In this document: positions 60,681-64,000 of the stretch, piece after piece
How the letters are laid out: each line of letters opens with the position of its first letter
How positions within the stretch are numbered: position 1 is the first letter of the stretch
NCBI RefSeq assembly: GCF_004916975.1
Contig: NZ_STGQ01000001.1
Coordinates: 1,140,993 to 1,204,992 of the forward strand
Direction: 5' to 3'
DNA length: 64,000 nt
Origin: Paenibacillus dokdonensis
GTDB taxonomy: Bacteria; Bacillota; Bacilli; Paenibacillales; Paenibacillaceae
Notes under the pieces: model-generated
What the model was told of the DNA's origin: nothing
Seen by the model: the letters and a program-made list of their open reading frames with translations, nothing else
The model's database searches: none
Translations under genes and position numbers: made by a program

Positions 60681-62810
60681 ATGGGCATCACTAAATCTAA
60701 AAATAGAATCGATGTCGTTCTTGTTATTGCAATTTTGCTCGCTGTATTTTTCAGCGTATTCGGAATTTGGGACGACCAGTATGTGAATGCCTACTATACA
60801 TCTGCAGTTAAAAGCATGCTTCAGAGCTTTCATAATTTCTTTTATGCATCGTTTGATCCCGGGGGCTACGTCACGGTGGACAAACCGCCCGTGGCTTTCT
60901 GGCTGCAGACGATCAGCGCCATGATTTTCGGCTTTCATGGCTGGAGCGTTATTTTGCCGCAGGCTCTGGCTTATATTGGATCGACGCTTTTGGTTTATTT
61001 TCTTGTTAAACCGACGTTTAGTATTTGGGCAGCCAGATTAGCCAGCCTGGCCATGGCGTGCACGCCGGTGGCTGCAGCCGTGGCCAGAACCAATAATGTT
61101 GACAGCCTGCTCGTATTCACTCTGCTGCTTGGCACATGGATGCTCTTCCGGGGAATACGGCTGAAGAAGGTCGGGTGGATTCTGGGAGCTTTCGCCATGA
61201 TTGGTGTAGGCTTCAATATTAAAATGCTGCAGGCCTATATGGTGGTTCCGGCATTTTACCTGTTCTATCTGCTGGCCTTCAAAACCGGCTGGAAGAAAAA
61301 ATGGATTACGCTTGCGGGGGCGACAATTACGCTGGCGGTGGTGTCGGTTTCCTGGGCTGTGATTGTTGATTCTGTTCCAGCAGCAGACCGGCCTTATATA
61401 GGCAGCAGTCAGACCAATTCCGTATTGGAACTTGCTTTCGGGTATAACGGAGTATCGCGGCTGACCGGAAACCGGGGAACAGGCGGCGGTAATCCGGGAG
61501 CAGGAGGAATGGATTTCAGGCAGAATGACCGCTCTGAGCAAAGTAGTACGGACAGAGGCAGCCAGATCGGCAGCAGCGGATCGGTACAGGTTCCTAGCAA
61601 GAGCTCCAGCGGCAATGCACCAAGCGGTAGATCCGATGGCAATTCTTCTACCGGGTCTGGCTTCAATGGGAATGCATCCGGCGGATCCTTCGGCGGAGGC
61701 CCTGGAGGAGAGGGCGGCGGGATGCCGCCAGGCATGAATGGACGCGGCGGTGGCGGAATGTTCAATACCGGAACACCTGGCGTATTTCGTCTCTTCCAGC
61801 AGGAATTGTCTGGGCAGGCAAGCTGGATGCTTCCGTATGCCCTGATGGGATGCATCGGACTCCTTGCAGGCTGGCGCTGGCGTAAAAGCATGACCGATGG
61901 ACAGAAGGAGACTTTGTTCTGGTTGGCCTGGCTGATCCCGGTCATGGGATTCTTCAGCATCGCCGGATTTTTCCACCAGTATTACCTGGTCATGATGGGG
62001 CCGCCGATTGCGGCGCTTACCGGTGCTGGCTGGAGCCGGATGTGGAAGGACTACCGGCACAGCGAAAGATGGAAAAGCTGGATGCTTCCGGCAGCTGTGA
62101 TCATTACGACGGGCTTCGAAGCCTTTATCCTTCGATCATATACGAGTCAAATCGGCTCAGCATTGATGATCATAGCTTTGGTAACAGGGGTTACATCAGC
62201 AATACTTCTGGTGATTCTGCGGAAGAAGGAAGGCAGAACCCTATCCTTGGCTGTCACAGGACTTATCGTACTTTTGATTGCTCCGGCTTACTGGTCTGCG
62301 ACACCGATAATTTATGGACAATCCAGCCAGTTACCGGCCGCAGGCCCTGGAGAATCAAGTGGCGGGGGGCGTATGAACGGAACGGTGAATGAAAGCCTGC
62401 TAAGTTATGTCACTCAGAACAACACCGGGGAGGAATATCTCTTTGCCACAAGCAGCGCGATGACGGCTGCTCCTTACATTATCCGTACCGGAAGTGCAGT
62501 AATGGCGATGGGCGGTTATTCCGGTTCAGATCCAATTTTGACGTTGGATGGTGTTAAGAAGCTGGTTCAGGAGGGGAAAGTCAAATTCTTTCTTCTATCC
62601 GGCCAAGGAGGCATGGGACGTGGTGAAAGCTCGGAGGTAACCGAGTGGATCAAAGCGAATGCGACCGAAGTGCCGCAGGAGGATTGGCAGGACAGCTCGG
62701 AAAACAGCCAATCGGGATCAGGCAAAAGCTCCGGCGGTGGTTCATTCCGGGGCGGTATGGAAGGCAGTACAACACTTTATGAAATCCATTCGGAAGCGAA
62801 AGGAGAGTGA
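60681..62810 (+). CDS. GT39-type membrane glycosyltransferase (YkcB/ArnT-like)
   Basis: This 709-residue protein has about 12 membrane helices. After helix 1 comes the external loop 'WDDQYVNAYYTSAVKSML' and 'TVDKPPVAFWLQ', the acidic site of GT39/ArnT-type enzymes that use polyprenyl-phosphate sugars outside the cell. Residues ~260-365 form a long Gly/Ser/Asn-rich loop, and a second Gly/Ser-rich stretch lies near the C-terminus. The next gene encodes the GT2 partner that makes the polyprenyl-phosphate sugar, so this enzyme likely transfers that sugar to a cell-surface polymer such as teichoic acid. Confidence 0.85.
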   Translation: MGITKSKNRIDVVLVIAILLAVFFSVFGIWDDQYVNAYYTSAVKSMLQSFHNFFYASFDPGGYVTVDKPPVAFWLQTISAMIFGFHGWSVILPQALAYIGSTLLVYFLVKPTFSIWAARLASLAMACTPVAAAVARTNNVDSLLVFTLLLGTWMLFRGIRLKKVGWILGAFAMIGVGFNIKMLQAYMVVPAFYLFYLLAFKTGWKKKWITLAGATITLAVVSVSWAVIVDSVPAADRPYIGSSQTNSVLELAFGYNGVSRLTGNRGTGGGNPGAGGMDFRQNDRSEQSSTDRGSQIGSSGSVQVPSKSSSGNAPSGRSDGNSSTGSGFNGNASGGSFGGGPGGEGGGMPPGMNGRGGGGMFNTGTPGVFRLFQQELSGQASWMLPYALMGCIGLLAGWRWRKSMTDGQKETLFWLAWLIPVMGFFSIAGFFHQYYLVMMGPPIAALTGAGWSRMWKDYRHSERWKSWMLPAAVIITTGFEAFILRSYTSQIGSALMIIALVTGVTSAILLVILRKKEGRTLSLAVTGLIVLLIAPAYWSATPIIYGQSSQLPAAGPGESSGGGRMNGTVNESLLSYVTQNNTGEEYLFATSSAMTAAPYIIRTGSAVMAMGGYSGSDPILTLDGVKKLVQEGKVKFFLLSGQGGMGRGESSEVTEWIKANATEVPQEDWQDSSENSQSGSGKSSGGGSFRGGMEGSTTLYEIHSEAKGE

Positions 62811-62815
62811 GTCCG

Positions 62816-63787
62816 GTGATTCATTTAAGCGCGGTCCGATATTCTGTCGTTATTCCGGTGTATAACGAGGAAGAGGTTATACATGAAACGTATGGGCGCT
62901 TAAAAAACGTCATGGACTCGACCGGTGCGAGCTATGAGCTGCTGTTTGTTAATGACGGCAGCCGAGACAGAACCGCTGAGCTGATTCTGGGCATTGGAGA
63001 GAAGGATCCGAGTGTCACGCTCATCCAGTTTTCCCGCAATTTCGGTCATCAGGTGGCGATTACCGCCGGTATGGATTATGCCAAGGGTGAAGCGGTAATC
63101 GTGATTGATGCCGATCTGCAGGACCCTCCTGAGCTGATGCTTGAGATGATCGCCAAGTGGAAGGAAGGTTATGACGTCGTCTATGCAAAGCGTTCGGAGC
63201 GTAAAGGGGAGTCACTGTTTAAAAGGCAGACGGCGAGCATCTTTTACCGTGTTTTGAAGCGGATGACCGAGATCGATATTCCGCTGGATACGGGGGATTT
63301 CAGACTCCTGGACCGGAAAGTTTGCGATGAAATGAAGCGGCTGCCGGAGAAGAACCGCTATGTGCGGGGGTTGGTCAGCTGGGTAGGTTTCCGGCAGACG
63401 GCTGTGGAGTATGTAAGGGATGAACGTTATGCGGGTGAATCCAAATATCCGTTGAAGAAAATGCTGAAGTTGTCCATGGACGGAATGACATCTTTCTCCT
63501 CCAAGCCCTTGAAGGCAGCAGGAATTATGGGCATTTTGATAGCTGCGGCAGGTTTCATCTACTTACTGGTGGTGCTGATTGAAAAATGGTTCACTGATGT
63601 TACGGTACCCGGGTGGTCATCACTCATCGCACTTCAGATCTTATTCAGCGGCTGTATTCTGATGTTTCTCGGCGTGATCGGCGAATATTTGGGACGTATA
63701 TATGATGAAGTCAAGCAGCGGCCGCTCTATATCGTCAGCGCCGTCTATAGCAAAAAGCCCGAGGACCAGCAAGTGTTAAGGAGATGA
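62816..63787 (+). CDS. GT2 polyprenyl-phosphate glycosyltransferase (YkcC/GtrB-like)
   Basis: I place the start at the GTG at 62816, ten bases after AAAGGAG; a GTG at 62807 overlaps the previous stop. The product is 323 residues: a GT-A domain with 'VNDGSRDRT' and 'DADLQDPPE' (D-x-D motif), then two C-terminal membrane helices (about 238-300). This is the layout of GtrB/CsbB/DPM1 proteins, which load a sugar from a nucleotide donor onto undecaprenyl phosphate. It works with the GT39 enzyme upstream, and galU downstream can supply UDP-glucose. Confidence 0.9.
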   Translation: MIHLSAVRYSVVIPVYNEEEVIHETYGRLKNVMDSTGASYELLFVNDGSRDRTAELILGIGEKDPSVTLIQFSRNFGHQVAITAGMDYAKGEAVIVIDADLQDPPELMLEMIAKWKEGYDVVYAKRSERKGESLFKRQTASIFYRVLKRMTEIDIPLDTGDFRLLDRKVCDEMKRLPEKNRYVRGLVSWVGFRQTAVEYVRDERYAGESKYPLKKMLKLSMDGMTSFSSKPLKAAGIMGILIAAAGFIYLLVVLIEKWFTDVTVPGWSSLIALQILFSGCILMFLGVIGEYLGRIYDEVKQRPLYIVSAVYSKKPEDQQVLRR

Positions 63788-63794
63788 GCAGCTT

Positions 63795-64000
63795 ATGAAA
63801 ATCAGAAAAGCAATAATACCCGCGGCAGGTCTTGGAACCCGGTTCCTTCCGGCAACGAAAGCACAGCCCAAGGAAATGCTTCCGATTGTCGACAAGCCTG
63901 CCATTCAATATATCGTTGAGGAAGCCGTTGAGGCAGGCATTGAAAGCATCCTAATCGTAACGGGCCGCAACAAGAAATCGATCGAGGATCATTTTGACCG
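63795..64000 (+). CDS. galU: UTP--glucose-1-phosphate uridylyltransferase, 3'-truncated by window edge
   Basis: The first 68 residues are present. '[20 protein letters not shown]' followed by '[20 protein letters not shown]' is the distinctive N-terminus of GalU/GtaB, which makes UDP-glucose from glucose 1-phosphate and UTP. AAGGAG lies 11 nt before the ATG at 63795. Its place after the GT39/GT2 pair suggests UDP-glucose as the donor for that system. Confidence 0.92.
   Translation, partial: MKIRKAIIPAAGLGTRFLPATKAQPKEMLPIVDKPAIQYIVEEAVEAGIESILIVTGRNKKSIEDHFD

Noticed and set aside
61038..62060. 340-codon open frame antisense to the GT39 gene
   Set aside because: It mirrors the Gly/Ser-rich coding stretch; His/Pro/Ala-rich composition and no start signal.
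1..64000. CRISPR array, tRNA, rRNA or insertion sequence
   Set aside because: No regularly spaced repeats, no cloverleaf-like sequence with the TTCGA loop outside genes, and no transposase or terminal repeats were seen.

Overview
The window looks like a chromosomal segment of a spore-forming, low-to-mid GC Gram-positive bacterium of the Paenibacillus/Bacillus type. It carries spoVAC/spoVAD, an LtaS-type lipoteichoic acid synthase, a PrsA-like foldase, a Bacillus-style RhaEW/LutABC set, HelD, strong AGGAGG-type ribosome binding sites and many U-tailed hairpin terminators. I see no rRNA, tRNA, CRISPR array, insertion sequence or prophage.

Region 1 (1-15952, + strand) is an exopolysaccharide locus that begins upstream of the window. 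It holds a truncated glycosyltransferase, a Wzx-type flippase, two FemAB/BioF2-like acyltransferase paralogues, a NodB-fold protein, two more glycosyltransferases, and two units in which a Wzy-like polymerase is followed by a parallel beta-helix (pectate-lyase-3 fold) protein without a signal peptide. A terminator separates the two units. The second unit starts with a rhamnosyltransferase-type (DUF1972) glycosyltransferase.

Region 2 (16-26.7 kb) is mixed. It contains a threonine-dehydrogenase-type enzyme, a three-gene ABC-2 exporter operon on the minus strand, a secreted coiled-coil protein with a long hairpin-containing leader, rhamnulose-1-phosphate aldolase (rhaD), an MFS transporter, a GabD-type dehydrogenase and a transmembrane parvulin. 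Region 3 (26.7-33.4 kb) has a small spore-membrane operon (DUF421/DUF1657 protein, spoVAC, spoVAD) with a divergent stand-alone DUF1657 gene, then PAP2 phosphatase, AI-2E-family, secreted and aromatic-acid-exporter-like proteins. Region 4 (33.4-46.7 kb) has a D,D-carboxypeptidase/response regulator/histidine kinase operon, adenine deaminase, HelD, an AraC regulator divergent from a GH31 alpha-xylosidase, an APH-fold kinase and an MFS exporter.

Region 5 (46.7-64 kb) opens with a candidate free-standing structured RNA gene of about 300 nt, which has its own promoter, a 16-bp closing stem and a terminator. A small Gly/Ser-rich membrane protein follows, then a rhamnose-to-pyruvate cluster (rhaEW, lutABC, DeoR-type rhaR), ltaS, a TetR-controlled ABC-2 exporter, a nucleotidyltransferase, DinB and GNAT genes. 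The window closes with a GT39/GT2/galU cell-surface glycosylation operon cut by its end.

The clearest regulatory links are these. (i) The promoters at 47.1 kb and 60.6 kb carry nearly identical tandem TTAAG boxes 11 bp apart, with the same 10-nt distance to the -10, so they likely share an OmpR-type regulator. (ii) The rhaD and rhaEW leaders share an identical 13-mer, which suggests one rhamnose regulon spread over 26 kb. (iii) Two 28-bp palindromes bracket the TetR/ABC promoter. (iv) Direct repeats exactly 21 bp apart lie between the AraC gene and the alpha-xylosidase.
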